A stretch of DNA of 64,000 bases from JAKFWF01 sp963750535. GTDB lineage: Bacteria > Pseudomonadota > Alphaproteobacteria > Rhizobiales > Hyphomicrobiaceae. The position numbers and the translations under genes are program-made. Position 1 is the first letter of the stretch; each line of letters opens with the position of its first letter. Shown piece after piece: positions 1 to 11,236 of this stretch. The notes below the pieces were generated by a model. That model was given only the letters and a program-made list of their open reading frames with translations, searched no databases and was not told the DNA's origin. The stretch lies in NCBI GenBank assembly GCA_963750535.1, contig CAVVRF010000032.1, forward strand, positions 248,001-312,000, given 5' to 3'.

Positions 1-75
1 GCGGTGCTCCACAGTCAGTGGCAGGGAATCGGCGGTTTCCGGTGATGTAGCGGCCGTGCCCCACGCGCTGGCCAT
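1..75 (-). CDS. N-terminal fragment of an unidentified protein, cut by the window edge
   Basis: Reading the minus strand from position 75 gives an open frame of 25 codons to the window edge, starting MASAWGTAATSPETADSLPL. A good ribosome binding site (AGGAG) lies 7 nt upstream of the ATG. The product is not recognisable from so little sequence. It is divergent from the regulator gene at 221, and the 145 bp between them must hold both promoters. Confidence 0.35.
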   Translation of the reverse strand, partial: MASAWGTAATSPETADSLPLTVEHR

Positions 76-173
76 ATCGATGCTCCTGACGGTGAAAAGT
101 GATCGCGAATCGCTCGCGACGATACCTCGCCCGGTGGTTACCAGGGCATTTACCGCCGTACTGCAATTCGCAC

Positions 174-220
174 TTGACACATAAACATATGTTTATATCC
201 TTCGCTCGATCGGAGGACCG
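174..220 (+). promoter_or_regulatory. Promoter/operator with a perfect 16-bp palindrome upstream of the met operon
   Basis: A TTGACA -35-like hexamer (174-179) is followed at once by the perfect palindrome ATAAACATATGTTTAT (181-196), which covers the spacer and the probable -10 region. GGAGG (212-216) sits 4 nt before the ATG at 221. A palindrome overlapping a promoter is a typical ArsR-family operator, and the first gene encodes such a regulator, so autoregulation of the operon is likely. That binding is inferred. Confidence 0.65.
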
Positions 221-1252
221 ATGACCGGCTCAATGCGCGCGGACGATGTGGTGGAGGCTTTGAAGGCTGCGGCTGAGCCGACGCGGCTTCGCATCCTGTT
301 GCTGCTGGCCGATAGCGAGCTCAGCGTGAAGGATCTCACCCGCATCCTGGGGCAGAGCCAGCCGCGCATCAGCCGCCATCTGAAGCTGCTGCACGAGGCC
401 GGGCTGATCGAGCGCAGCCGGGAAGGCAGCTGGGTCTATTTCACGCTCGGCGCCGCTTCCGAGGCGGCGGCGCTGGCACGAGGTCTCGTCTGCCAGGTTG
501 ACCCGCATGACGGGCCGGTGGCGCGTGATCGCGAGCGGGCCGAGGCGCTGAAGCTCGAGCGAGAGGCGGCGGCACAGGCCTATTTTGCTACCCACGCGGC
601 CGAATGGGACCAGATCCGCTCGCTGCATGTCGCCGAGGCCGACGTCGAGGCGGCGATGCTCGAGGCGCTGGGGAGCAGTAAATACGACCTGCTGGTCGAT
701 CTCGGCACCGGTACCGGCCGGATCCTGGAATTGTTCGCCCAGCGCTATGCCCGCGGCCTCGGGATCGACGTCAATCACGCGATGCTGGCCTATGCACGCT
801 CGAAGCTCGGCCGCGCCGGCCTCGAGCGCACCCATGTCCGCCAGGGCGACATCTACAACCTGAACCTGCCCGACGGTTCCGCCGGCGCGGTCGTCATGCA
901 CCAGGTGCTGCACTTCCTGTCCGATCCGGCCCGCGCGATCCGTGAGGCGGCGCGGGTCTTGGAGCCGGGCGGCGATCTCCTGATCGTCGACTTCGCCCCG
1001 CACGACCTCGAGTTCCTGCGCGACAGGTTCGCCCACGACCGTCTCGGGTTCTCGCACGCCGCCATCGATGGCTGGCTGGACGAGGCGGGGCTCGACCGGG
1101 TCAGCGTGCGAGACCTGACGCCGGCGCGGTCGGGTGACGCCGACAAGCTGACCGTCTCCCTGTGGCTGGCGCGCCGCCAGGGCAGTCGCGGTCGCAAGGT
1201 ATTGCCGGCGGCGGCCGTCGGTCGCCTGGAGAACGCGGAGCAATCGCCATGA
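221..1252 (+). CDS. ArsR-family regulator fused to a SAM-dependent methyltransferase domain (SahR-like)
   Basis: A 343-residue protein with two parts. Residues about 8-80 form an ArsR-type winged helix, with a recognition-helix region around SQPRISRHLKLLHEAG. Residues about 120-300 form a class I methyltransferase fold with a glycine-rich SAM motif VDLGTGTG (159-166). This architecture matches SahR-type regulators, which sense S-adenosylhomocysteine or SAM and control methionine-cycle genes in Proteobacteria. Context agrees: its TGA overlaps the metF start (ATGA), and metH follows. Metal-binding cysteines typical of metal-sensing ArsR proteins are not evident in the helix region. The ligand is inferred, not shown. 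Confidence 0.85.
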   Translation: MTGSMRADDVVEALKAAAEPTRLRILLLLADSELSVKDLTRILGQSQPRISRHLKLLHEAGLIERSREGSWVYFTLGAASEAAALARGLVCQVDPHDGPVARDRERAEALKLEREAAAQAYFATHAAEWDQIRSLHVAEADVEAAMLEALGSSKYDLLVDLGTGTGRILELFAQRYARGLGIDVNHAMLAYARSKLGRAGLERTHVRQGDIYNLNLPDGSAGAVVMHQVLHFLSDPARAIREAARVLEPGGDLLIVDFAPHDLEFLRDRFAHDRLGFSHAAIDGWLDEAGLDRVSVRDLTPARSGDADKLTVSLWLARRQGSRGRKVLPAAAVGRLENAEQSP

Positions 1253-2172
1253 TCGCCGACCCTCCCGCACGCCGCAGCCGCCTCGTCGGCTCGGGCGAGA
1301 TCGATGTCTCCTTCGAGTTCTTCCCGCCGAAGAACGACAAGATGGAGGAGGCACTGTGGACCGCCGTGCGCCGGCTCGAGCCGCTGGCACCCGAATTCGT
1401 GTCGGTGACCTACGGCGCCGGCGGGTCGACGCGCGAGCGCACGCACCAGACGGTCGCGCGCATCGTCAACGAGACCACGCTGCGGCCGGCGGCGCACCTC
1501 ACCTGCGTCAGCGCGACCCGCGACCAGGTCGACGAGGTCATCCGCGGCTACTGGGGGGCCGGCATCCGCCACATCGTCGCGCTGCGCGGCGATCCGGCGA
1601 CCGGGGTCGGCACGCGCTATGAACCGCATCCGGGCGGCTACGCGACCACCGCCGATCTGATCGCCGGGATCAGGAGGATCGGCAACTTCGAGATCTCGGT
1701 CGGCGGCTATCCGGAAAAGCACCCGGAGAGCGCGACGGTCGAGGCCGACATCGCGCACCTGAAGTCGAAGGTGGACGCCGGCGCCTCCCGCATCATCACC
1801 CAGTTCTTCTTCGACAACACGCACTACCTGCGGTTTGTCGAGCGCTGCCGCGCCGGGGGCATCTGGTGTCCGATCCATCCGGGCATCGTGCCGATCCACA
1901 ACTTCAAGCAGGTGGCGAGCTTCGGCGCCAAGACCGGCACGACGATGCCGGCGTGGCTCGCCCATCGCTTCGAGGGGCTCGACCACGATCCGGCGACCAC
2001 GCAGCTGGTCGCGGCGGCGGTGGCGGCGGAGCAGGTGATGGACCTCGTCGACCAGGGCATCCGGCATGTCCACTTCTACACCTTGAACCGCGCCGATCTG
2101 GTCTACGCGATCTGCCACCTGCTCGGTCTGCGGTCGCGCACGATTGCTCCTGCCAAGGCGGTGAACTCATGA
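1249..2172 (+). CDS. metF: Methylenetetrahydrofolate reductase
   Basis: A 307-residue flavoprotein that reduces 5,10-methylene-THF to 5-methyl-THF, the methyl donor for methionine synthase. The usual family landmarks are present: FEFFPPK at residues 22-28, VTYGAGGSTRERT, ALRGD and QFFFDN, in a TIM barrel of normal length (about 290-310 aa). An in-frame start at 1162 exists, but ATG 1249 is preferred: it has a GGAG-type site 8 nt upstream, overlaps the regulator stop as ATGA, and gives the normal N-terminus. Its own stop overlaps the metH1 start in the same way, so the three genes are probably translationally coupled. Confidence 0.95.
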   Translation: MIADPPARRSRLVGSGEIDVSFEFFPPKNDKMEEALWTAVRRLEPLAPEFVSVTYGAGGSTRERTHQTVARIVNETTLRPAAHLTCVSATRDQVDEVIRGYWGAGIRHIVALRGDPATGVGTRYEPHPGGYATTADLIAGIRRIGNFEISVGGYPEKHPESATVEADIAHLKSKVDAGASRIITQFFFDNTHYLRFVERCRAGGIWCPIHPGIVPIHNFKQVASFGAKTGTTMPAWLAHRFEGLDHDPATTQLVAAAVAAEQVMDLVDQGIRHVHFYTLNRADLVYAICHLLGLRSRTIAPAKAVNS

Positions 2173-3230
2173 GCCAAGACTCGACCCGCGCCGTTCTCGA
2201 CGAGATGGCGGCGAAGCGCATCCTCATCATCGACGGCGCGATGGGCACCATGATCCAGCGCCACAAGCTCGACGAGGCCGGTTATCGCGGCGCGCGCTTC
2301 GCCGACTGGCACCGCGACGTGAAAGGCAACAACGACCTGCTGGTGCTGACCCAGCCGGCGATCATCGCCGAGATCCATGATGCCTATCTGGCGGCCGGTG
2401 CCGATCTGATCGAGACCAACACGTTCAACGCGCAAGCCATCTCGATGGCCGACTACGGCATGGAAAGTCTCAGCTACGAGATCAACGTCGAGGGCGCGCG
2501 CCTCGCCAAGGCGGCGTGCACCAAGTGGAACGCCAAGACCCGCGACCGGCCACGCTTCGTGGTCGGAGCGCTGGGACCGACCAACCGCACCGCGTCGATC
2601 TCGCCCGATGTCAGCAACCCGGCCTTCCGCAACGTCTCGTTCGACCAATTGCGCGACGCCTACGCCGAGCAGACGCGCGGGCTGATCGACGGTGGCGCCG
2701 ACATCATCATGATCGAGACGATCTTCGACACGCTGAATGCCAAGGCCGCCGGGTTCGCGGTGCTCGACGTCTTCGACGAGAAGGGCGTCGAGCTGCCGCT
2801 GATGATCTCGGGCACCATCACCGACCGCTCGGGCCGGACGCTGTCGGGCCAGACCACGGAAGCGTTCTGGTACTCGATGCGGCATCTGCGGCCGTGGGCG
2901 ATCGGCCTCAACTGCGCGCTGGGAGCGGAGGGGATGCGGCCGTACCTGGCCGAGCTGTCGCGGATCGCCGACACGCTGGTCTCGGTCTATCCCAATGCCG
3001 GGCTGCCCAATGCCATGGGCGAGTATGACGAGAGCCCGCACGACATGGCCTGCCACATCGAGCCGTGGGCCAAGGACGGGCTGATCAACATCGTCGGCGG
3101 CTGCTGCGGCTCGACGCCGGAGCACATCGTTCACATTCGCGAGCACGTCGCGAAATACCCGCCGCGCAAGGTGCCGAAGAACGAGCCGAGGATGCGGCTG
3201 TCAGGGCTCGAGCCGTTCGTGATGGGGTGA
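2169..3230 (+). CDS. metH: Methionine synthase, homocysteine-binding module (MetH part 1)
   Basis: A 353-residue protein equal to the N-terminal homocysteine S-methyltransferase barrel of cobalamin-dependent methionine synthase. It begins near DGAMGTMIQ and carries the zinc ligand regions GLNCALG and GGCCG (C-terminal third). It transfers methyl from methylcobalamin to homocysteine. ATG 2169 overlaps the metF stop. The rest of the enzyme is encoded separately from 3471, after a 240-bp gap. The two products together (353 + about 900 aa) equal a full MetH, and split MetH pairs are known in Alphaproteobacteria, so they probably act as a complex. Confidence 0.93.
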   Translation: MSQDSTRAVLDEMAAKRILIIDGAMGTMIQRHKLDEAGYRGARFADWHRDVKGNNDLLVLTQPAIIAEIHDAYLAAGADLIETNTFNAQAISMADYGMESLSYEINVEGARLAKAACTKWNAKTRDRPRFVVGALGPTNRTASISPDVSNPAFRNVSFDQLRDAYAEQTRGLIDGGADIIMIETIFDTLNAKAAGFAVLDVFDEKGVELPLMISGTITDRSGRTLSGQTTEAFWYSMRHLRPWAIGLNCALGAEGMRPYLAELSRIADTLVSVYPNAGLPNAMGEYDESPHDMACHIEPWAKDGLINIVGGCCGSTPEHIVHIREHVAKYPPRKVPKNEPRMRLSGLEPFVMG

Positions 3231-3268
3231 GTGGTGAGTGGTGCGAAGCCGGCCACCTCCCACAAGCT

Positions 3269-3412
3269 GTCATCCGGGCGAAGGCCGGGACTTCACGGCG
3301 GACCGCAGCGGGCAGGGTGGAGAGGTTAGGTGAGATGCGGAGGCGTTCGCGGCATTCCGCCGTCACCGAGAGGATGAAGAATGTCGTAGGTCCCGGCCTT
3401 CGCCGGGATGAC
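3269..3412. repeat. Paired palindromic repeat between the two metH halves
   Basis: Inverted arms lie at 3269-3291 and 3390-3412 (23 nt, one mismatch), each with a gtcatcc start and an internal CCGG..GGCCGGG hairpin. They enclose about 98 bp in which no gene was recognised. The unit fills most of the 240-bp gap between metH1 (stop 3230) and metH2 (start 3471). It is of the intergenic palindrome type seen elsewhere in the window. Confidence 0.8.
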
Positions 3413-3470
3413 GGCTGAGAGGACGAGAGTTCGGCGTCAGAGCCGGGAAGATTTCAGGCGGAACATCACA

Positions 3471-6173
<2,703 letters not shown>

Positions 6174-6207
6174 GCGCCAAGCGACAAGAGCAGTGAGCGG
6201 AAAATCA

Positions 6208-6247
6208 AAGGCGCGGGGAGCGACCCCGCGCCTTATTTTGATTTTTT
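6208..6247 (+). terminator. Rho-independent terminator of the met operon
   Basis: An 11-bp perfect stem (6208-6218 with 6224-6234, GC-rich core) with a 5-nt loop is followed by a T-rich run (6235-6247). It lies 35 bp after the metH2 stop. Confidence 0.85.
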
Positions 6248-6348
6248 TGGTGTGTTGCGCCGCTGAACTTTTGCTGTCTTCGAGCTTATGGTTGTTCAGC
6301 GGGACCGTAGAGGGACTTGTCATCCCCCGGGGGCGTACGCGGGCTGGC

Positions 6349-6432
6349 CTAGACCATCCCCAACACGATCGCAGCGAGGAAGGCGAATGATGTGATCGCG
6401 GCAACTGCGTTCAGACTCACTCTGAGTTCCAT
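6349..6432 (-). CDS. 27-residue single-span membrane peptide
   Basis: The frame encodes a peptide starting MELRVSLNAVAAITSF and ending LAAIVLGMV. It has a short amphipathic start and one hydrophobic segment covering most of its length, so it is probably a membrane peptide. GGAGG lies 5 nt before the ATG at 6432. An in-frame ATG at 6444 would add 4 residues but overlaps that site. It stands alone between the met terminator and the AcuI gene, in a 640-bp stretch otherwise without recognised genes (6248-6891). Similar tiny membrane peptides are, to my recollection, found in Hyphomicrobiales. Function unknown. Confidence 0.55.
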   Translation of the reverse strand: MELRVSLNAVAAITSFAFLAAIVLGMV

Positions 6433-6891
6433 CTCTGCCTCCATTACCGGTAAAACCGGCGGTTAGGCAGCGCAGCGGTGGGGGCTGCGCCGTGAGGAGA
6501 TATGTAAGGGGGCCGAGGCGCGAAAAACAAGGGCAAAAGATTGTGCAATGCAATATAGATTGGTCTCTTTCGGTGTCGAAGAAAGGGTTCACGTGTGACT
6601 TGCTGGCACGACACACTGCTGCAACTCCAACACGGGCTGGATGAGCCAAGTATTGCACAAAGACTGGCGAAAATATTCGAAGTAATGCTTCAGTCAGGGC
6701 TCAGGGTGCCAGTTGAAGTGACGTCCATATCGTCGCAGGCTGCGCGACATGCTTTAGAATTATTCCATGCGTGAAAATTTATTTTTTGTCGCGGGCGGAA
6801 CCAATTTGGTGGTCGCTGCAAACTCGACAAATACGGCGGTTGCGCCTACTCGGATGGCCGAATCGCAGCTCTGACCTGGATGGGAGTGCAC

Positions 6892-7878
6892 ATGGAGCGT
6901 TTCAAGGCGCTGGTCGCGTCGAAGGGCGACAAAGGTCCGACGGTAGCATGGACTGAACTCGGCGTCGGCGATCTTATGGATGGCGACGTGACCGTCCGGG
7001 TCAGTCATACGACGCTGAACTACAAGGACGCGCTGGCGCTCACCGGCAAGGCGCCGATCATTCGCAAATGGCCGTTGATCCCGGGCATCGACTTCGCCGG
7101 CACGGTCGAGGTTTCGACGCATGGCGGCTTCAAGGCCGGTGATGCGGTGATCCTCAATGGCTGGGGCGTCGGCGAGGTCCATCACGGCGGCTATGCCGAG
7201 GTCGCGCGGGTCAAGGGGGATTGGCTGGTGCAGCGACCGGCGGCCTTCACCGCCGCGCAGGCGATGGCGATCGGCACGGCCGGCTACACCGCGATGCTGT
7301 GCGTGCTGGCGCTGGAAGCGCATGACGTGACACCGGCCAAGGGACCGGTGCTGGTGACCGGAGCCGCCGGTGGCGTCGGCTCGATCGCGGTGGCGGTGCT
7401 GGCCAAGCTCGGGCATCACGTGATCGCCGCGACCGGACGGCCGCAGGAGGAAGCCTACCTGAAGTCGCTCGGGGCAGCCGAGATCATCGACCGCTCCGAA
7501 TTGTCCGGTCCGGCGCGGCCGCTCGGCAAGGAACGCTGGGCAGGCGCGGTCGACGTCGCCGGCAGCCATACCCTCGCCAACGTGATCTCGATGACGAAAT
7601 ACGGCGGCTGCGTCGCGGCGACCGGTCTCGCGCAGGGCATGGACCTGCCGGGCTCGGTTGCGCCCTTCATTCTGCGGGGGATAACGCTTGCCGGCATCGA
7701 CAGCGTGATGGCGCCGAAGGCAAGGCGCGAGATGGCATGGGCGCGCCTCGCCCGCGACCTCGACCTGGCAAAACTCGACGCCATGACCGTGACCCGGCCG
7801 CTGGCCGACGCGCCACAACTGGCAGCCGACCTGATGGCCGGCAAGATACGTGGCCGCGTCGTGCTGGCGGTCGCCTGA
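6892..7878 (+). CDS. acuI: AcuI/YhdH-family quinone oxidoreductase (probable acryloyl-CoA reductase)
   Basis: A 328-residue zinc-free medium-chain reductase. Landmarks are LNYKDALALTGK near the N-terminus, PGIDFAGTV, GTAGYTAM, and the NADPH-binding GAAGGVGSIAVAVLAKLG in the middle. The family reduces acryloyl-CoA to propionyl-CoA and related enones. ATG 6892 has GGGAG 5 nt upstream; an in-frame ATG 12 nt earlier is less well placed. It is a single gene on the plus strand with no pathway partners nearby, so the physiological substrate is open. Confidence 0.85.
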   Translation: MERFKALVASKGDKGPTVAWTELGVGDLMDGDVTVRVSHTTLNYKDALALTGKAPIIRKWPLIPGIDFAGTVEVSTHGGFKAGDAVILNGWGVGEVHHGGYAEVARVKGDWLVQRPAAFTAAQAMAIGTAGYTAMLCVLALEAHDVTPAKGPVLVTGAAGGVGSIAVAVLAKLGHHVIAATGRPQEEAYLKSLGAAEIIDRSELSGPARPLGKERWAGAVDVAGSHTLANVISMTKYGGCVAATGLAQGMDLPGSVAPFILRGITLAGIDSVMAPKARREMAWARLARDLDLAKLDAMTVTRPLADAPQLAADLMAGKIRGRVVLAVA

Positions 7879-8085
7879 GGCCATTCGAGCGGGGGTGGCA
7901 CCCGCGAGCGGCACGTCAGACCTGCGTTGCCGCGATTGACACGACGGCGGCGAGGCCCGAGGAAGGCGCAAAGTGCCTCGGCGCCATCGTTCGTCACCAG
8001 CGCCACCGCAATGCAGCGGCCGGCATTGCTTCGAGGCGACACCGTTCCGAGGCGGTCAAGCCCACCGCACCCAGGCCGCTTCGCC

Positions 8086-9276
8086 ATGTCGCAAAAGTTC
8101 CTGATCGTATTCTGCGGCCTGCTGCTCGCCTCCAACGCCTTCTCGACCGATGTCCTGTTGCCGGCGGTGTTCGCGATGGAGCGGGACCTCGCGGCGCCGA
8201 TCACCACAGTGCAGATCGCGATGCCGTTGTTCATCTTCGCTTCCGCCTTCGGACAACTGCTGTACGGCTCCGCCTCCGACCGGTTTGGACGCAAGCCGGT
8301 GCTGCTCGCCGGCCTCGCGGTCTACACCGTGGCGGCTATGGTCGCGGCGCTGGCGCAGAGCATCACCGTGGTGCTGGTGGCGCGAGCGTTCCAGGGACTT
8401 GGCTCGGCGGCCGGGATCGTCATCGGGCGGGCGATCCTGCGCGACACGCACGCGGGTCCGGAGCTGGCGCGGACGATGGCGCTGGCGATGGCGATGATCT
8501 CGTTCGGACCGATCCTCGCCCCGCTTGCCGGCACCGGGCTGGTCGCGCTCGGCGGCTGGCGCCTGTCGTTTGCCGCGATGGTGTCGTTCGGCCTCGTCAT
8601 GTCGGCGGTCGCGCTCACCCGCCTCGGCGAGACCAACAAGGCGCTGCGGCCGGACGCGCTCGATCTGGCGCAACTGCGGGAAGCCGGAATGCGCGTGCTG
8701 TCGCATCCTCAGTCGCGCTTCTTCTTGATGCTGGCGGGTGCGCTCGGCTTCCTGATCATCTCGTTCATTGCGCACGCGCCGCGCTTCTTCAAGACGGCCT
8801 TCGGCATCGAGGGATTGGCTTTTGCCGCCGCCTTCGGCGTGATGGGCCTCGGCATCATCGTCGGCCAGTTCATCAACTCGCGCGCGATCACGGCGTTCGG
8901 CGTGCTGCCGACGACCAGGGTGGCGCTGGCGCTGCTTACCGCGGTCTGCGGCCTGCTCGCGCTGCTGGCGGCGGTCGACCGGCTGTCGCCGGTGACGTTC
9001 GGGGTCTTGATGTTCCTGTTCAATTGCGCCTTCCTGAGCCTGATGGCCAACGCGGCGAGCCTGACCCTCGACCCGCATCCCGACATCGCCGGGCTCGCCT
9101 CCTCGATCTTCGGGTTCGTGACCCAGATGGTGCCCGGTGGGCTGGCGCTGTTGACGCTCGGTCTGATCGGCGGCGAGGTCGTGCGCTGGGCCGCCGTCGT
9201 CAGCGCAATCACCCTGGCCCTGCTCGTTTCCCTGCTACGCTATCGGCCGACCTTGCGGATGACGTTGGCGGCGTGA
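8086..9276 (+). CDS. Bcr/CflA-type MFS drug efflux transporter
   Basis: A 396-residue membrane protein with about 12 hydrophobic segments. The MFS signature GSASDRFGRKPVLLAG follows the second span, and an early LASNAFSTDVLLPA is typical of the Bcr/CflA multidrug subfamily. It should export toxic compounds by proton antiport across the inner membrane. ATG 8086 (MSQKFLIVF) was chosen because the frame upstream to 7927 is arginine-rich and unlike a membrane protein. No regulator gene is adjacent. Confidence 0.85.
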   Translation: MSQKFLIVFCGLLLASNAFSTDVLLPAVFAMERDLAAPITTVQIAMPLFIFASAFGQLLYGSASDRFGRKPVLLAGLAVYTVAAMVAALAQSITVVLVARAFQGLGSAAGIVIGRAILRDTHAGPELARTMALAMAMISFGPILAPLAGTGLVALGGWRLSFAAMVSFGLVMSAVALTRLGETNKALRPDALDLAQLREAGMRVLSHPQSRFFLMLAGALGFLIISFIAHAPRFFKTAFGIEGLAFAAAFGVMGLGIIVGQFINSRAITAFGVLPTTRVALALLTAVCGLLALLAAVDRLSPVTFGVLMFLFNCAFLSLMANAASLTLDPHPDIAGLASSIFGFVTQMVPGGLALLTLGLIGGEVVRWAAVVSAITLALLVSLLRYRPTLRMTLAA

Positions 9277-9475
9277 GCACTGGCAATGGGTTTGGATCCT
9301 GAGAGTGGCTCCGATATCCGACCCATCCCCATACTTCGCCATGGCCGCCTTCGCGGCCATGGCGAGAAGAGAAATGGAAGCCGGCGAGCGCCGCGCAAAG
9401 AGCTGGATCTCGACGCCGGTAGCGCGTTCGGCCACACTCGCACGGGGCGAATCGCCTTACAGGGGAGCAGCAATC

Positions 9476-9733
9476 ATGAAAATGGACGCGCAGGCACTGA
9501 TCGTGATGGCGGTGATCGGCATCGTCGCCGGATTCCTCGCCAGTCTGCTGGTGGGCGGCGGCGGTGGTCTCGTTCGCTATCTTGTCACCGGCCTGATCGG
9601 CTCTTTCGTCGGCGGCGGCGTGCTGGGCGCGCTAGGTATCAACCTTGGTATCCGCAATGCGCTCGCCTCGCAGATCGTCAGCAGCACGATCGGCGCGGTG
9701 ATCGTCGTAATCCTGGCGCGAATAATTGCTTAA
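9476..9733 (+). CDS. GlsB/YeaQ/YmgE-family small membrane protein
   Basis: An 85-residue protein with three hydrophobic spans and glycine-rich turns (LLVGGGGGLVRYLVTGLIGSFVGGG), the pattern of the transglycosylase-associated/YeaQ family of small inner-membrane proteins often induced by stress. GGGGAG lies 8 nt before the ATG. A paralogue follows 30 bp downstream, so the two are probably one transcript. The biochemical role of the family is unclear. Confidence 0.85.
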   Translation: MKMDAQALIVMAVIGIVAGFLASLLVGGGGGLVRYLVTGLIGSFVGGGVLGALGINLGIRNALASQIVSSTIGAVIVVILARIIA

Positions 9734-9763
9734 AGGGGCACTCAGGAACGAGGGAGAATCGTT

Positions 9764-10042
9764 ATGGCGCAGCTACAACCTTACATGCCGCTCATCGTCA
9801 TGTTGCTTACCGGCCTCGTTGCCGGCTGGCTTGCCGGGCTTCTACTCGGCGGCGGGGGACTGATCCGGAACTTGATCGTCGGCGTGATCGGCTCGTTCGT
9901 CGGCGGCTACCTTGTGCACCAGGGGCTGCTGAAGCTGCCCTACAACTTCGACACCTACATCCCCGGTTTCGGCAACCAGATCGTGGTTTCGACGATCGGC
10001 GCGCTGCTGGTGCTGATCATCGTGCGCATTCTCGGACGCTGA
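9764..10042 (+). CDS. GlsB/YeaQ/YmgE-family small membrane protein, second copy
   Basis: A 92-residue paralogue of the preceding gene with the same glycine-rich motif (LLLGGGGLIRNLIVGVIGSFVGG) and three hydrophobic spans. It has a longer loop, LKLPYNFDTYIPGFGNQI, before the last span. The pair may have arisen by tandem duplication. Likely cotranscribed with the gene at 9476. Confidence 0.85.
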   Translation: MAQLQPYMPLIVMLLTGLVAGWLAGLLLGGGGLIRNLIVGVIGSFVGGYLVHQGLLKLPYNFDTYIPGFGNQIVVSTIGALLVLIIVRILGR

Positions 10043-10129
10043 TCCGCAACGTAATGGCTTGATCCGGTGGCCGGCCTCGGCCACCTATAGGGCGTCGCCG
10101 GGCTAGCATCGGGCCCGGCAGGAGAGCCC

Positions 10130-11074
10130 ATGGTCACGATCCTAGACAACCGCCCCCGTCACCCCGAGAAGGCCGGCCGGCCCGACACGCCGCTGCAGCG
10201 CAAGCCCGAGTGGATCCGGGTCAAGGCGCCGACCTCGGCAGGGTACGCCGAGACGCGCCGCATCGTGCGCGAGCAGGGCCTTGCCACCGTGTGCGAGGAG
10301 GCCGGCTGCCCGAATATCGGCGAGTGCTGGACCAAGAAGCACGCGACCATGATGATCATGGGCGACACCTGCACGCGCGCGTGCGCTTTCTGCAACGTCA
10401 AGACCGGCTTGCCGGGGCCGCTCGACCCCAGCGAGCCCGGCCATGTCGCCGAGGCGGTGGCGAAGCTCGGGCTGGAGCATGTCGTCATCACCTCGGTCGA
10501 CCGCGATGATCTCGCCGACGGCGGCGCGCGGCATTTCGCGGACGTGATCGCCGCGATCCGTGCGCGGACGCCGGCGACGACCATCGAGATCCTCACGCCT
10601 GACTTCCTGCGCAAGCCGGGAGCGCTGGAGATCGTGGTCGAAGCCCGGCCCGATGTCTTCAATCACAACCTCGAGACGGTGCCCGGCCTCTATCTCAAGA
10701 TCCGCCCCGGTGCGCGCTATTTCCATTCGCTGCGGCTGCTGCAGCGGGTCAAGGAGCTCGACCCGACCATGTTCACCAAGTCCGGCATCATGGTCGGCCT
10801 CGGCGAGGAGCGCGAGCAGGTGCTGCAGCTGATGGACGATCTGCGCACCGCCGATGTCGATTTCCTGACTATCGGCCAGTACCTGCAGCCGACCCGCAAG
10901 CATGCCGAGGTCAAGTCGTTCGTCACCCCCGACGAGTTCAAGTCCTACGAGCGGATGGCGCGCGCCAAGGGCTTCCTGCTGGTCGCCGCCTCGCCGCTGA
11001 CCCGATCGAGCTATCATGCCGGCGAGGATTTCGCGAAGCTGCGCGCGGCACGCCAGCAAGCCTTCGGGCGCTAG
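10130..11074 (+). CDS. lipA: Lipoyl synthase
   Basis: A 314-residue radical-SAM enzyme that inserts two sulfurs into octanoyl chains on lipoyl domains. Both iron-sulfur motifs are present: the auxiliary cluster motif CEEAGCPNIGEC and the radical SAM motif CTRACAFCNV. Length is normal. The TAG stop (11072-11074) lies within the CTAG that begins the twin-hairpin repeat at 11071, so that repeat sits exactly at the end of the gene. In many Alphaproteobacteria lipA is followed by a RatA/COQ10-like gene; here that gene lies 1.9 kb on, beyond mobile DNA. Confidence 0.96.
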   Translation: MVTILDNRPRHPEKAGRPDTPLQRKPEWIRVKAPTSAGYAETRRIVREQGLATVCEEAGCPNIGECWTKKHATMMIMGDTCTRACAFCNVKTGLPGPLDPSEPGHVAEAVAKLGLEHVVITSVDRDDLADGGARHFADVIAAIRARTPATTIEILTPDFLRKPGALEIVVEARPDVFNHNLETVPGLYLKIRPGARYFHSLRLLQRVKELDPTMFTKSGIMVGLGEEREQVLQLMDDLRTADVDFLTIGQYLQPTRKHAEVKSFVTPDEFKSYERMARAKGFLLVAASPLTRSSYHAGEDFAKLRAARQQAFGR

Positions 11075-11236
11075 TGTCCCGTTCGCGAAGTTCGTCACAT
11101 TCTCCGCAAGTGCCTTACGAACTTCGCGATCGACAAGGACACTAGCAAGACATTGATCCTAGTGTGATTCAGACCGCGAAGTCCGCCCTCCGACCAAGCT
11201 GCGAGAATGAAGCGGATTTCGCGGTCATCACACTAG
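11071..11236 (+). repeat. Twin-hairpin element with CTAG ends, copy 1
   Basis: Two imperfect hairpins lie in tandem, 11071-11145 and 11159-11236, separated by 13 bp. Each begins CTAGTGT and ends ACACTAG, with inner arms containing CGAAGTTCG or CGAAGTCCGC type sequence. The whole 166-bp arrangement recurs in inverted order at 35852-36016. The left end supplies the lipA stop codon, and the right-end CTAG is the insertion point of the IS5-family element. Confidence 0.8.

Noticed and set aside
6248..6891. A SAM or cobalamin riboswitch for the methionine genes
   Set aside because: No conserved core was found here or before 221 or 3471; control through the ArsR-type palindrome is better supported.
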